Shown: in pieces, positions 34,527 through 45,655 of the stretch
Numbering within the stretch: position 1 is the first letter of the stretch
Layout of the letters: every line of letters starts with the position of its first letter
Assembly (NCBI GenBank): GCA_028583605.1
Contig: CM053329.1
Span: forward strand, 9,858,001 to 9,922,000
Origin: Dastarcus helophoroides
Taxonomy: Eukaryota; Arthropoda; Insecta; Coleoptera; Bothrideridae
Length of the DNA stretch: 64,000 nucleotides
Reading direction: 5' to 3'
Notes under the pieces: model-generated
What the model was told of the DNA's origin: nothing
Databases searched by the model: none
The model's input: only the letters and a program-made list of their open reading frames with translations
Program-made: the position numbers and the translations under genes

Positions 34527-36323
34527 CCGGGTGTTTTTTTTAGTTGGGAGGTTACCTTTATATGGAGTATCAATTATTATAAAGGCAAACTGATTTTGTC
34601 GATATGGCTAATCGGAGCTAAACTACCTTTCAAAAATATTTTCAACTTATTACCACTTCCGGTTATACCAGAAGTAGACCTCAACTTTCTTATTTTAAAT
34701 AGCAACCCCCAAATTTTATACATTATTTGGGTTTTAAGTAAAAAAATAAGGTGAGTTTATGTATACATGTTAATTGCTATCTTTAATAGTTTTAAAGATA
34801 TTTCAATTTTTCGAAAAAAACTGACAGAAAAGAGGGTTATTTTGATTCTTTGTATCTTTTTTATTATTTGCAATAAAAACATGAAATTTGGGTTTAAGTC
34901 ATGGAATATTATGAAGGCTATAATAACGTAATCAGGTTTTACATTTATTATACAGGGTGATGGAAATTTTATGATCTTTATTGTTTTTGTTTTATTCAAA
35001 AAAACTCTCTTTTTTTAAATGGGAACTACGTGTTTTTTAAACATTTTTGAATTCCTTACGTAAAAAGAAGAAAAAAGTTATATAACTAATTTTTTAAAAT
35101 TCTGCACCGTTACAGAGATAAATAAAAAAGAAAAATATATCTTTTTTTTCTAGTAGCAACTTGGTAGTAGACAACAAAATTTTCAAAAAAAAAAACATAA
35201 CTACAAGGCCTAAAAATTTTAGGCTAAAGAACATTTAAAAGATAACCGCACAAGACGAATAAGTTTTTGGCTAATTGTTAGAATACTTATTGAAAAATGT
35301 TTAGGGAGCCACGAATGTAAGTTTCGTAAAAATGGTTTGTTAAACAGATTTCTTATTTTTGGAGTAATGAAAATCAGCAACAAATGTTCAAGAAAATTCA
35401 TCCTTTAACTGTTACGCTGTTAGATTAGAACTCAGGATTTTTAAGCGTGAAATTTTACAATGAAAATCAAAATGGAAATTTTGTAGTGATTTTTTTACCA
35501 CTACTACATGACAAGCATATTGCTAGAAACAATCGAATGTGCTTAAAAACGTTACTCAATTCGAAATCTTAAAATATGCCTTTAAATGTATTGAAACAGA
35601 AGATCGTCCTTGTTGTTCTTGATGTAAATTTTGTCAATTATTTTTGTTTTCTATTACTTATTATGATTAATTCTTTAAGCTTTTATTGCCTACAGTTAAT
35701 TTCCTACTTGAACAAAAAAGAGATGTTTGATTCTTTTTATTTTGAGACTTATGTAAAATACCTCTGTAACGGCACAAAATTTTAAAAAATAAGTAATATA
35801 AATTTTTTCTTTTTTTTATGTGAAGAATCCAAAAATAATTAAAAAACATATAGTTCCCATTTAAAAAAACAGAGTTTTCTTGTATAAAACAAAAACAGCA
35901 AAGATTATAAAATTTCCATCACCTTGTATAATAAATGTTAAATCTGTTTAAGTTATTATAGTCTTTATAATATTCCGTGACTTCAACCTAAATTTCATGT
36001 TTTTACTGCAAATAATAAAAAAGAGTCATTTTTTTTCCATAAATTGAAATATCTTTAAAACTATCAAAGGTAGCAATAAATATGTATACATAAACTCACC
36101 TTATTTTTTTACGCAAAATCCAAATAAAATATAAAATCTGTGGATTACTATTTAAAATAAGAAAGTTGATGTCTACTTCCGGTATAATCGGTAGTGGGGG
36201 GAAGCTGACAATATTTTTAGAAGATAGTTTAATCCCGATTAGCCCCATCGACAAAATCAGTTTGCCTTTATAAAAAGTAGTACTCCATATAAAGGTAACC
36301 TCCCAACTAAAAAAAAAACCCGG
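34527..36323. mobile_element. Long-arm foldback element
   Basis: 1,797 bp with ends CCGGGTGTTTTTTTTAG (34527) and its near-complement ending CCCGG at 36323, flanked by TA (34525-34526 and 36324-36325). Arms of about 600 bp (34527 to about 35140 and about 35740 to 36323) are inverted copies at high identity. Both include an internal TATACAGGGTGATGGAAATT word that itself looks like a mariner-type end, so the arms may be composite. Both arms carry AACTTTCTTATTTTAAATAG, which is also present in the arms of the otherwise different foldback element at 674-1578. No transposase is present. Confidence 0.85.
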
Positions 36324-37524
36324 TATATTGAAGTAGGTGGTAGACACTTCCAACATTCGATTTGAAGTTTGTTATTGTCTCTAATACTAATCATTTTAAT
36401 TGTTATTTACTGCTGCTTTGATTCCTTCTCCGTATCTTTGCATATTTCAAAAATCAAAAAATTAAAAAAAATACTTTGAACTTTTTAAATGCGAATAACC
36501 CAAAAACCAATAGCTTTAGGCGACCCAAACAAACGTACCTTTTTTGTAGAATTGATCGTTATTTTTTAATATTGACCTGCATCAAGCATAACTCAACAGA
36601 TAAAAAACATGTTTTAATTTACGTGAATAATAATAATAAACCCTTTAAGGGCAGAGTCAAAATAAACCTAAAATTCGTAATTTCTACACTAAAAAACATA
36701 AACTTTTCAAATATTCATTTTAAAGTATCGAAACTTTCCCAATTATTGAGAAATTTCAGAATAAAATTTAAACTTTGAACACCCTGTATCGCTCAAACCA
36801 GCGACATTAGTATTAGGCATATTGAGCTCAATCGTAATATATTGGTGTGTAGTATTTCTAGTTAAGCGTTGGCTCCCTGACTCTTCCTGTATATTTAAGA
36901 TCTACACTTTTTTGAAAATTTCCATTTCTGTTTAAATTTTGACTATTTCTCAAAGTTTTGACTTTTTTTGAAAATATAAACTAAGTGTTTTAAATTTCGA
37001 TTTTTTTGTAATAGTTTTGACCTTTATGTAGAAAACTGGACTATACTGAAAAAGTCGTTTTTTTCGAAAATATTAATATTTTATTAAATTTAATTTTTTG
37101 GAAAATTTTGACCTTTTAAATTTTTCAGACTATTAGTTTTTTCTGCTGAAAACCTCTACTTTTGTTGACGTACCCACTTCCCACTTTTTTTGAAATCTGC
37201 ATCTTTGTTCAAATTTTTTTTTATTTCTCGAAGTTTTCACTTTTTTTCGAAAATTTGGCGCCTTTACCAAAAATGCTAAGAAAGTTTTAATCTTTAGGTA
37301 ATAATTTGGACTCTTATTTGAAAAACTGAACAATTTTTTCAAAATTTCAACTTTTATTTGTTTGAAAATTTGCATCTAAGTTTTGACCAAGTATTTGAAA
37401 ATTTTGACTTTTTTTTTAAACTATTCTCAAAACTTTCACTATAAATCCTAAATTTCGACCTTACACCGAAATTTCAATTTTAATAGTAGCCACGCCCGTG
37501 GATCTGTTCCTAAAATCATAAATT

Positions 37525-37862
37525 CTTCAACAACCAAAGATTGAAATACAAATCTTTTCTCCTGAAACCAAGAAAGATAAAAAAACACAAAAAAGGTTGA
37601 TCTAACGCTTTTAGATAGCCAAGCTATCATCTTCAGCTTTGCTTTGCTATCAAAACGCGCTAAAGCAACCTTTGTTGTGCTTTTTAAAAACGGATTAAAA
37701 AACACAACAAAGGTTGCTCTAACGCGTTTCGATAGTCAAGCGTTCATCTTCAGAGAGCTGTGGCTATCGAAACGCGTTAGAGCAACCTTTGTTGTGTTTG
37801 TTTTTATATTTCTTGGTTTTAAGGGACATGATTTGTGTTTCAATTTTTGAAGATAACCAAGG
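37525..37862. repeat. Hammerhead-like repeat cluster, copy 2
   Basis: Contains two head-to-head pairs of the core. Minus-orientation cores lie near 37580-37612 and 37716-37758; partner plus-orientation halves (CTATC.AAACGCG, then AGAGCAACC) are near 37650-37670 and 37763-37790. The outer words TTGAAATACAAATCTT (left, from 37538) and GATTTGTGTTTCAATTTTTG (right, from about 37831) are inverted copies. The right edge TGAAGATAACCAAGGACC..CCGTTCTACCAAAA is the repeat's terminal sequence, also seen at 47.93 and 51.95 kb. Confidence 0.75.
37716..37758 (-). ncRNA. Hammerhead-like core, stem I and core intact
   Basis: On the minus strand from 37758: GCTCT (stem I, 5' side), CTGAAGA (matches core CUGANGA exactly), a degenerate stem II region, GAAAC (exact), GCG, TT and then AGAGC (stem I, 3' side, pairs all five bases with GCTCT). 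Stem III would be the self-complementary ACGCGT, as in minimal hammerheads that work as dimers, with cleavage after GUU. In this copy stem II is poorly paired and there is one extra T between CTGAAGA and stem II. Confidence 0.5.
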
Positions 37863-38078
37863 ACCCGTCCGTTCTACCAAAAAAAGCCAAAGAATTTTCG
37901 CAGCTGCAATTCAGGCAGACATTAGTTTGATAATATCTTGTATCAGAGTAATGGTAAAGAGTTCCAATAAAAACAAGCAAAATATCGAAAAAAGAAATAT
38001 GAAAAGCTGTTTAATCTGGTTTAGATGTTGATCCAGAATAAGGGTTAGTACTGGTATGAGCATACCCACAAATAACCT

Positions 38079-38153
<75 letters not shown>

Positions 38154-38995
38154 CAGTAAGATGTTTAAGAGCTGACATAACTCTCTGCAAAGTATACGGT
38201 ACGGCATCGTCCGACCTGAAATGTTGGCTGTAAGTTTAAAAAAATTTTTTTTAGAAAAATATGTTTTAAATAAACTTTCTTTGATTAATTATGTGCCACA
38301 TTTTGGTGACCTTAATTTCTTTTTGCCTGATTTTGGTTCATTGCTGCGGTAACGAACTTTGAATTTTCAAATGACATTCGCATTTGGTGATTCCAAGCCT
38401 TGTAGGGCTTAGAATCGAAAAAATTCAAGGAAATATATTAATTTCATAATTTTATAGATTCTCATATTAAATAATTTAATGCTATTTCTAAAAATGCGTT
38501 AGTAATTAAAATAAAATTTTTGCTAATATATCTGTGTTCGTTTTTGGTAAGAATTTTATTTCAGCCACTTAGATATGTTTAAAAATAACAATAAAAAATG
38601 AATGGTAAATATCAGTAAAATTATGATTTCTCGAAATTCTCCGAATTTAATCCCCATAAATTTGATGTTGCCAAATGCAGAAAGTTAAGATTCTTTTCAA
38701 AAGAGCAAATAAAAAATGCAGGTGTCATTTAAAATTCAAAAACTAGTTACCAAAGCAACAAAATATGAGCTAATAAAACAAAATTAGAGTCACTGGAAAG
38801 TGACCAATAATGAACCAAAAAAGTTTATGACACATTCTTTCTATAAACATTTTTAAAAAAGTTATAGCTAATGTTCTACACATACGCCGAACCCTGATAA
38901 ACCAAACGGATCATCTGTCTATTAGTATCATTTTTCTTTCTTAAATATACAAAAAAAATTTTATGTTTAAATTACTTTGAGCATAAGATATTTAT
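37863..38995. other. Unassigned sequence with (GA)n microsatellite
   Basis: Apart from an interrupted (GA)n tract at 38080-38152 I recognise nothing. The minus-strand frame across the tract (poly Ser-Leu) is a product of the microsatellite. Confidence 0.5.
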
Positions 38996-39029
38996 TTAAT
39001 AGAAACTTATTAAGTTTATTAAGAAATAT

Positions 39030-39233
39030 ACTCTCCACAGTTCATTGTTCATTTTTCTTAAAACAAAATCTGCACTAAAATGTTTTTCGCATACAAAATT
39101 CCGAGTTGTCATTTCGTGGAATTTTTCGCCACCACACATCAACTTTGTCCTTAGGCACTCGAAACAACGACATTTTTTCACGACAGCTTTTATAACCACT
39201 GTTGTACATAGGCACAAAGCAAGCCTTGCCCAT
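39030..39233 (-). pseudogene. THAP zinc-finger relic
   Basis: Starts at 39233 with MGKACFVPMYNSGYKSCREK, then MSLFRVPKDKVDVWWRKIPR. After a one-base frameshift near 39120 the sequence is TTRNFVCEKHFSADFVLRK. This is the THAP DNA-binding domain, C-x2-4-C..C-x2-H. The first Cys (in ACFVP), the W, the P of IPR and the closing CEKH are present; the second Cys is replaced by Tyr (PMYN, where relatives have Cys). THAP domains open P-element-type transposases (for example THAP9) and many host regulators. With no following exons recognised, it is probably the first exon of a P-like transposon or a processed fragment. The frameshift and the lost zinc ligand show it is dead. Confidence 0.75.
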
Positions 39234-39239
39234 TTTGTA

Positions 39240-40515
39240 ATTAAAATATAAATATAAAACCGAAAAATTGCAAAACAATTGTATAAAGTATCAACATTTG
39301 CAGAAGAAAGCACTGCTTATTCTACTTAAGGCAGCCCTTCTACTGTCTATCCTCCATATGGTGTTCTCTTTTAATCGTCTTCGGTTTTAGTGCCACTTAC
39401 CGCAACAGTGAGTTATAGAGGGTTACATTACCAGTTTTATATTATATCATGACTTGAGGTAAAAGATCGTGCGAGAATGGAACTTTGCATTCCTAGTGAC
39501 AGACTTCTGGAACACTACGTTCTTCGCGTACTGCTTAGAACGGGCGATTGGCGATCCCGCGAAAAAAGTGTAAAGGGATCTAATGAGAATAGTGGAAACA
39601 CCTCTAAAGAAAGTTCTGGAATTTTTCAAAACAACAAATGCAGCAATAAGTTAACCCCAGAGATATAGTAACAGTTAGCTTTCGATATGATAATATTCCT
39701 GAAGGTTTTAATGTCTGAAAAAATGTTAAAGTTCGATATTTTTAACATCTTTATATACCAGCAATAAAACTAAGAAAAACTGTCCATCGAACGGGTTTCT
39801 ATTTAAATTTATGTACCTAGTTTTATGTTAAATGCTTCCTTAAATAAGAGACGGAAATGTTCGTGCTGCAGCAAATACAATTACACATGTCACAGAGTAA
39901 ATGAATTTTATCTGAAAATATTATTTCACTATTTTCAAGCCTCCAGCTTATGCAAACAGAATATACGACACAATACATTCAGGCTTTACCGTGATAATAT
40001 AAATAATAAATTAACTTAATTTATTTATATTAGCTCGACATCTAGTACCTTGTTTGGTGAGTTGGAATGTTAAATGGATTGCCATAAAGAATATGAAATG
40101 GCATAGGCGCTCACTTACTATAATCTAGCAGAAAGAAGAACAAAGTTTATCGTAATTTATTAAGCCGTAAAAGAGGTAAGTACTGCATAAAATTAGCAAT
40201 AATTGTTAGTGCCTTTCTTTTATGTTTGTCATATTACGCTGCTAACTTTTCCTGCACGTTTGGACCAAATATAACAAAGCCACTCAACTTCACATCCAGC
40301 TATGCAAACTAAAAGCTAATTTTAATCTTAAAGATGTAACGTGACAAATTCTTCTAAATGCCTTCAACAACTTCTTTTATGATTATCATTAAACGCATAA
40401 TTAATACTATGTGCAGATAAGTTAAAACGCACTGCTTTGTGATAAATCTGCAATTTATTAATCTATAATAAAAAGCAAAATACCGGATGTTTTAAGAGCA
40501 ATTTTGTCGTAATAT
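39240..40515. other. Unassigned sequence
   Basis: No recognisable domain, inverted repeat or RNA gene. Short frames on both strands at 39447-39668 and 39825-40019 have no domain. Confidence 0.35.
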
Positions 40516-40519
40516 GTAG

Positions 40520-40668
40520 TATCTGAAAATGATAGCTTGGCTATCAAAACGCGTTAGAGCAAATGTTGTGTTTTTTTTTAATCTTGCTTTGTTTCAGTTG
40601 ACAAAATTTGTGTATCAATTTTTGAAGATGACCAAATACCAGTCCATTCCATTAAAAAAGTAACATGT
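40520..40668 (+). repeat. Hammerhead-like repeat, copy 3 (single)
   Basis: Plus-strand single copy: CTGAAAAT (40523-40530), hairpin GATAGC (40531-40536)/GCTATC (40540-40545) with loop TTG, AAAAC (40546-40550), GCGTTAGAGC. It runs through the T-run and TTTGTTTCAG word to the end TTTTTGAAGATGACCAAATACC and CCATTCCATTAAAAAAG. Stem II is perfect, but the core has CUGAAAA for CUGANGA and the 5' side of stem I is missing. Confidence 0.65.
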
Positions 40669-40866
40669 AGGGTCTATTTTTTTGGCATAGTTACAATTAT
40701 TGTTATTATGACATAAATTAGACAACAAAAGAACAAAACGATATAAAATGTAGTCAGCATTAAATTTTTGTAATAACTTTCATTTTAAGAAAAAAAATTA
40801 TTTTATGTATATAAGATAAATTTTGGTGGAAATTACAGAGCTCTGATATATACGGCTTGTTATAAG

Positions 40867-40970
40867 TAGAGAGCGGATTATATGCTTTTTTAACAAAATA
40901 TGCATATATTATACGCAAATTTTGAACAAAATATGCATCGTAATTACAATTATATGCACATTAATAAAAT
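40867..40970. repeat. Fragment of the GGATTATATGC repeat family
   Basis: TAGAGAGCGGATTATATGC begins at 40867 and is followed by several ATGCATAT-type words. It matches the repeat end at 54374 and 31065. No second end is visible before the duplicated block starts at 40977. Confidence 0.5.
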
Positions 40971-40976
40971 TTAAAT

Positions 40977-42370
40977 TTATTGAAGTAGGTGGTAGACACT
41001 TCCAACATTTGATTTGAAGTTTTTTATTGTCTCTAATACCAATAATTTTAATTGTTATTTACTGCGGCTTTGATTCCTTCTCCGTATCTTTGTATATTTT
41101 AAAAATAAAAAAATCAAAAAAATTACATTGAACCTAAACCTAAATAACTCAAAAACCAATAGCTTTGGGCGACCCAAACAAAAGTACCAATTCTTTGTAG
41201 AATTGATCATTATTTCATAATATTGACCTGCATAACTCAACAGATAAAAAAAATGTTTTTATTTACGTGAATAATAATGTGAAACTAGCATCCCTCTAGA
41301 AGCAGAGTCCAAATAAACCTAAAATTCGTAATTCTTACACTAAAAAATATGAAATTTCCCAAATATTAAATTTACAGCATCAAAAGTTCCTCAATTATTT
41401 AGAAATTTCAGAATAAAATTTAAACTTTGAACACCCTGTATCTCTTAAACCAGCGACATTAGTATAAGGCATATTGAGCTCAATCGTAATATATAAGTGT
41501 GTAGTATTTCCAGTTAAGCGTTGGCCCATTCTTTCTGACTCATTCTGTATATTTGAGATAAATTTGAGATATACACTTTTTTTTGTGACTATTTCTCAAA
41601 CTTTTTTTTTAATTTTGATTTTTTTGTAAAAGTTTTGACCTTTATGTATTAAACTGGACTTTTAAGTAAAAAAGTCGTTTTTTTACGAAAATATTATTAT
41701 TTTATTAAATTCGATTTTATGCAAAATTTTGACTTTAAATTTTTCAGACTTTCACTGTTTTTTCTGCTGAAAACCTCTACCTTTTTTGACGTACCCACTT
41801 TCCTTTTTTTTTAAATTTGCATCTTTTTTCATTTTTTTTTGTTTCTCGAAGTTTCCAATTTTTTTCGGAAATTTCGAGCTTTCTCCAAAAATGTGTAGAA
41901 AAGTTTTGGTCTTTAGGTAACAATCTGGACCTTTATTTGAAAAACTAAACACCTTTTTGCAAAATTTCAACTTTTTTTTGTTTGCTAATTTGCATCTTTG
42001 TTGAAATCGTTTATCATTATTCAAAGTTTTGACTAAGTATTTAAAAATTTTGATTTATTTTTTAAAACTATTTTCAAAACTACTACTACAAATTCGAAAT
42101 TTCGACCTTACACCGAAATTTCAATTTTAATAGTAGCTACTCCCGTGGATCTGTTCCTGAAATCATAAATTCTGCAAAAACCAAAGATGGAAATACAAAT
42201 CTTGTCCTCCAAAACCAAGAAAGATTTAAAAACAAAGGTTGCTCTAACGCGTTTTGATAGCCTAAGCTATCATCTTCGGAGAGCTTTGGCTATCGAAACG
42301 CGTTAAAGCAAACTTTGTTGTGTTTTTTAATATTTCTTGGTTTCAGTAAACAAGATTTACATTATATGCG
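40977..42370. repeat. Duplicated block, copy B
   Basis: Second copy of 36326-37862, about 4.65 kb away in the same orientation. It comprises the foldback right arm with its end at 41547 (CATTCTG then TA), a T-rich array (41560-42130) and a hammerhead-like repeat (42165-42370). Similarity to copy A starts exactly where the second foldback element is inserted in copy A. To the left only a short AAATTTAAA match remains, so this could be an empty site or an independent break. Confidence 0.8.
42241..42284 (-). ncRNA. Hammerhead-like core with perfect stem I and II
   Basis: On the minus strand from 42284: GCTCT, CCGAAGA, TGATAGC, loop TTAG, GCTATCA, AAAC, GCGTT, AGAGC. Stem I GCTCT/AGAGC pairs five of five and stem II pairs seven of seven including the T-A next to the core. 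The word after stem II is AAAC rather than GAAAC and the core has C for U4. Stem III is the minimal ACGCGT. It is the copy with the best secondary structure, though not the best core. Confidence 0.55.
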
Positions 42371-42374
42371 CCAT

Positions 42375-43015
42375 AAATTCAAAAAAATTGTGTTAGATGT
42401 AACAGAAATATTTATTAGATATTAAAAAAGCCTCATCACCCTCGACGAGAAAACGTTTCCAAGGGAGATTAAATTTAAGGGTGTTGACTAACTACTCTTG
42501 GTTGATCAAGAAGAATTCATTTAAAGCTAAATAATCCAGAAAAACGAAGACTGGAAGATTCCTAACGTACATAGGTATTTTATGTTATATTTCCAGAGAA
42601 CCATCATTGTTTTAACATTTGACAAATAAATGTCGTGTGTGATGAGAATTTTAGAACAGCTTATTTTAAATAACAATAACTAATACTCCTTAAAAACACA
42701 AAAGAAGTTCATGTAACAAGTTGTTGACCAGTGTTATTGCAGTTTTCTGAGATATAATGTAAGAATGTTTTCTTGAATAGTCCAAAACTGGTACAGTAAC
42801 CAAAAGTGGTGTCTTTACCCTAATAAAAAGAGACTAGAACCTATACAAATCTAAAAGGTATTAAAACTAGATACAATCATTTTAATATATACATTGTAAA
42901 ATTTTTATTTTTGAATTTGAAAATTCAAAAAAAACACGGTTATATCATAATCTTTGGGTTTTCATTTCTGTCAGCAGCCCAATTCTTTCTAAAATTTTAT
43001 CTTCAGAAAAAAAAC
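42375..43015. other. Unassigned sequence
   Basis: No domain or repeat end recognised between the duplicated block and the LINE relic. Confidence 0.3.
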
Positions 43016-43019
43016 ACGC

Positions 43020-44775
43020 AACTTTGTCGTAACCAGCTCGGAGATCTAATAAGGTAAATCGCACTTACATAATATCTTCATTGTGAAGTGATGGTCAAAA
43101 AATGGGCACCATATGTGTTAATTTATTTTCGAATGGAGTGCTTCAAGGCTTAGTATTAAGCACTACGTTATTTATTTTAGCCATAAATGATATGTTCCTC
43201 CGTACAACAGCCAGTCAAATACTCTCTATGTGCAGATGATGTCATCCTCTATTCTTCAGGCAAAGTTATCCCAACTACATGTAATTTGTTGCAAAATGCT
43301 ATAAATAATCTATCTAGCTGGTCTAAAATGTCAGGATTTTAACTTCTCTGCTTCCAAGTCCTAAAATTATTAAATTTAACCGAAGAAGAGAAACCCATGA
43401 GCCTAGTATAATATTAAATAATCAACCTTTACACGTGGTAGATCGACACAAATTTCTTGGACTAACTTTTGATAGTCGTTTTACCTGAAAACAATACATT
43501 CAAGAAGTTAAAGGACATTGTTCAAAACATCTTAAAAACGTTATCACACCACCACTGGGGTGCAGAAGAGGATGCCCTCCTCAGGATATATAGAGCTTTA
43601 ATGCGTTACCAACTAGAATATCGCTGTTTAGTTTATATGAGCGCTAGCAAATCTAACCTAAAAATTCTAACCACCGTACATAATACCGCACTTCTTGTAT
43701 GTCTGGGTGCTTTTAAATCTAGTCCTTCCGAATCCCTCTATCGTGAAGCTCACGAGCTCCCTTTTTCGTTGCGACGCGAAAAACTGCTGCTGTCATATGC
43801 TGCCATAATATTTGCTAACCCTAACAATCCAATCTATAGTATATTCAACTCTTTCCAAACGCCGGCACTGAGTCGTCCAAGAAGTTTACTTTCTGTCTGT
43901 CAAATATTGAAATCTTTGCTAGGAGATATTAATCTTCTCAAGACAACTATAAATTATACTTTGTCTGCACCCCTTTCATCAACACGTCCTTGTGTAAATA
44001 TAGAAACTTCTAATGTCCTTCTCAGGCAAGCTTCTTGAAATTAATTAATTCAGAACAACTTTCTGCAGCAAACACCATCCTGTAGGCTGATGCCTCAAAA
44101 AACGAAAATGGTATTAGTTGTTTACTTACTACATCCAACACTACCATAGCAAAGTATCAGCTTCCCACTCACTGCAGTGTTTATACTGGGGAATTATATT
44201 GTATTTTTATGGCACTCAAATCGATCACAGTAGCAAATAAGAAGACAGTCTCTATATGCACAGCCTCATTGGCCTCAATCCATTGCATTAAAAACATCTA
44301 TACCCAAAATCCTCTGGCCAAAAAAATTCAAAAAAATGCTTACTATTTATATTCCCAGGGCATTGATACAAGTATTATTCTTCATGGTAGACCCTTATTG
44401 ACCGGAAATATTATGTTTTTTTCAATTTGTTTAACATTTCTTCGGCCCAGTACAATACAATACAAGTATTGTCTGGGTACCATCTTATGTTGGTATCAGT
44501 GAAAATGAAAACGCTGCCAAAAAAGCAAAAAATCAGCCAAAGAAGCTATAGACTCTGATTTGCCCATAGTAGAGGTACATCTCTAACATGATGTAAAGAA
44601 CTTGCTAAAACAAACAATAGTACGCAAGTGGCAAATGCACTGGAATCGATCAAATACTAAATTGGCCTCAGTTCAACTTAGAATTGAAAACCTCAAGATG
44701 ATACCAATGAAAGGAAAGGACAAAATTATTTTCAGAAGATTAGGAAGGGCCATACCAAAATTACACACAATTACT
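43020..44775 (+). pseudogene. I-like LINE: RT C-terminal half + RNase H, decayed
   Basis: RT is recognised from NGVLQGLVLSTTLFILAIND near 43132, then LCADDVILYSSG (catalytic box, Cys for Tyr) near 43218. KFLGLTFDSRFTW follows near 43450 and, in the frame 43469-44038, LSHHHWGAEEDALLRIYRAL, then VYMSASKSNLKIL and GAFKSSPSESLYREAHELP. RNase H follows: YTGELY near 44185, then MALKSIT and ICTASLASIHCIKNIYTQNP (44209-44330) and VWVPSYVGISENENAAKKA near 44470-44525. The RT plus RNase H order and the 'KFLGL.FD...TW' and 'WGAD..LL.IYRAL' words are those of the I group. The 5' half is missing and there are at least five frame breaks. Confidence 0.85.
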
Positions 44776-45655
44776 TAAGGCGGCGGTCTGGTACTCTTAA
44801 AACTCTTAAGCGAAATTCTTCGCTTGCCGTTTTACAAACTACGTCAATACTATTGCTTAAAATTTATTAAAATTTAATTTTAATGTTTAGAAATGTTGAA
44901 GAATTTGGGCTTTGGAAGCAGACTTTTGTTTTTTGTCTTAGTATTCCCGCAAATGGGCGTAAAATTTGTCTCTTTTTTGCCTGTTTTTAGAAGCGATTGT
45001 CTCATAAACTAAACGGAATATAAAAAAAGTACTTTCAAAGCGCGAATTTGACATCCTTGCTTCATAACTTCTTTAAATTTAAAAACAAAATGGTTAAAAA
45101 TAAAGGCACTTTGCGCTTTGATTTCGATTGCCCTCATTCAAATCAGGCAGGGTATGGAGACGGACGTGATAGGCAGCAGAGAGATTTTTTCCCCTTTCCC
45201 AGTACGTCATCAACGAACGAAGTATCTTCGGCTTCCAAGCTCATATTTCTTTATCTAAGCCCGGCGGATATATCATAATAATAATAAACAATATTAAAAT
45301 ATTTGTTCTACCAGAGTTTGAGAGTAAAATGAATTGTTTAGTATTTGTAGCTTACAATCATTTACTGAATATTTTGTGGTTTTTGTTTTGATATGTTTAG
45401 AAGAATTTTTTCTCTCCTAATTAACATTTTTACATTACTCTTTGAAAAAATATAAATTGTTTAGGTAAATAAATGCTATGACAGATTTAAGCAAAAAAAA
45501 GAAAAATTGATTTTATATCATTTAAATTGGAAACGTTATATTCTACTTGCATCACTTGTAGTCGAAAATCGACCAATTATATCTGCAAAGAACGAAATTG
45601 TTTTTCACATAATTAATTAATAGGTATCTATATGCAGATATTTAGTTCTTACCTT
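44776..45655. other. Unassigned sequence
   Basis: A 76-codon open frame (45048-45278) has no recognisable domain. A GGCGGCGGTCTGG word at about 44780 and CCCGGCGGAT at about 45260 might be remains of a small element's ends, but I cannot pair them convincingly. Confidence 0.3.

Larger units (their letters stand above)
31382..36889. mobile_element. Large foldback element carrying nested insertions
   Basis: The left end CAGGGTGAGTCAGAAAGAAT (31382) and right end (inverted, ending 36889) share AGTCAG and AGCCAACGCT words and are flanked by TA, as in mariner-type elements. The left arm (31382-31467, resuming at 34028-34524) and the right arm (36326-36889) are inverted copies. For example, CTGGTTTACGAGATACAGGG near 34034 has its complement near 36770-36805. 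The left arm is interrupted by a hAT-type insertion (31468-34019), and a second foldback element (34527-36323) sits between the arms. A second copy of the right arm occurs at 40977-41547. Confidence 0.75.
36326..37862. repeat. Duplicated block, copy A
   Basis: This block matches 40977-42370 over nearly its whole length, with point differences and small indels. It starts TTGAAGTAGGTGGTAGACAC, runs through the foldback right arm and its end, then a T-rich array (36900-37480) sharing TCTGCTGAAAACCTCTAC and TTGACGTACCCACTT, then the hammerhead-like repeat. The three different components in the same order show a segmental copy rather than independent insertions. Confidence 0.85.

Noticed and set aside
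37911..38207. Ser-Leu repeat protein
   Set aside because: It is the translation of the (GA)n microsatellite on the minus strand.
44780..45270. MITE bounded by GGCGGCGG/CCCGGCGG words
   Set aside because: The two words do not form a convincing inverted pair and no target duplication was found.
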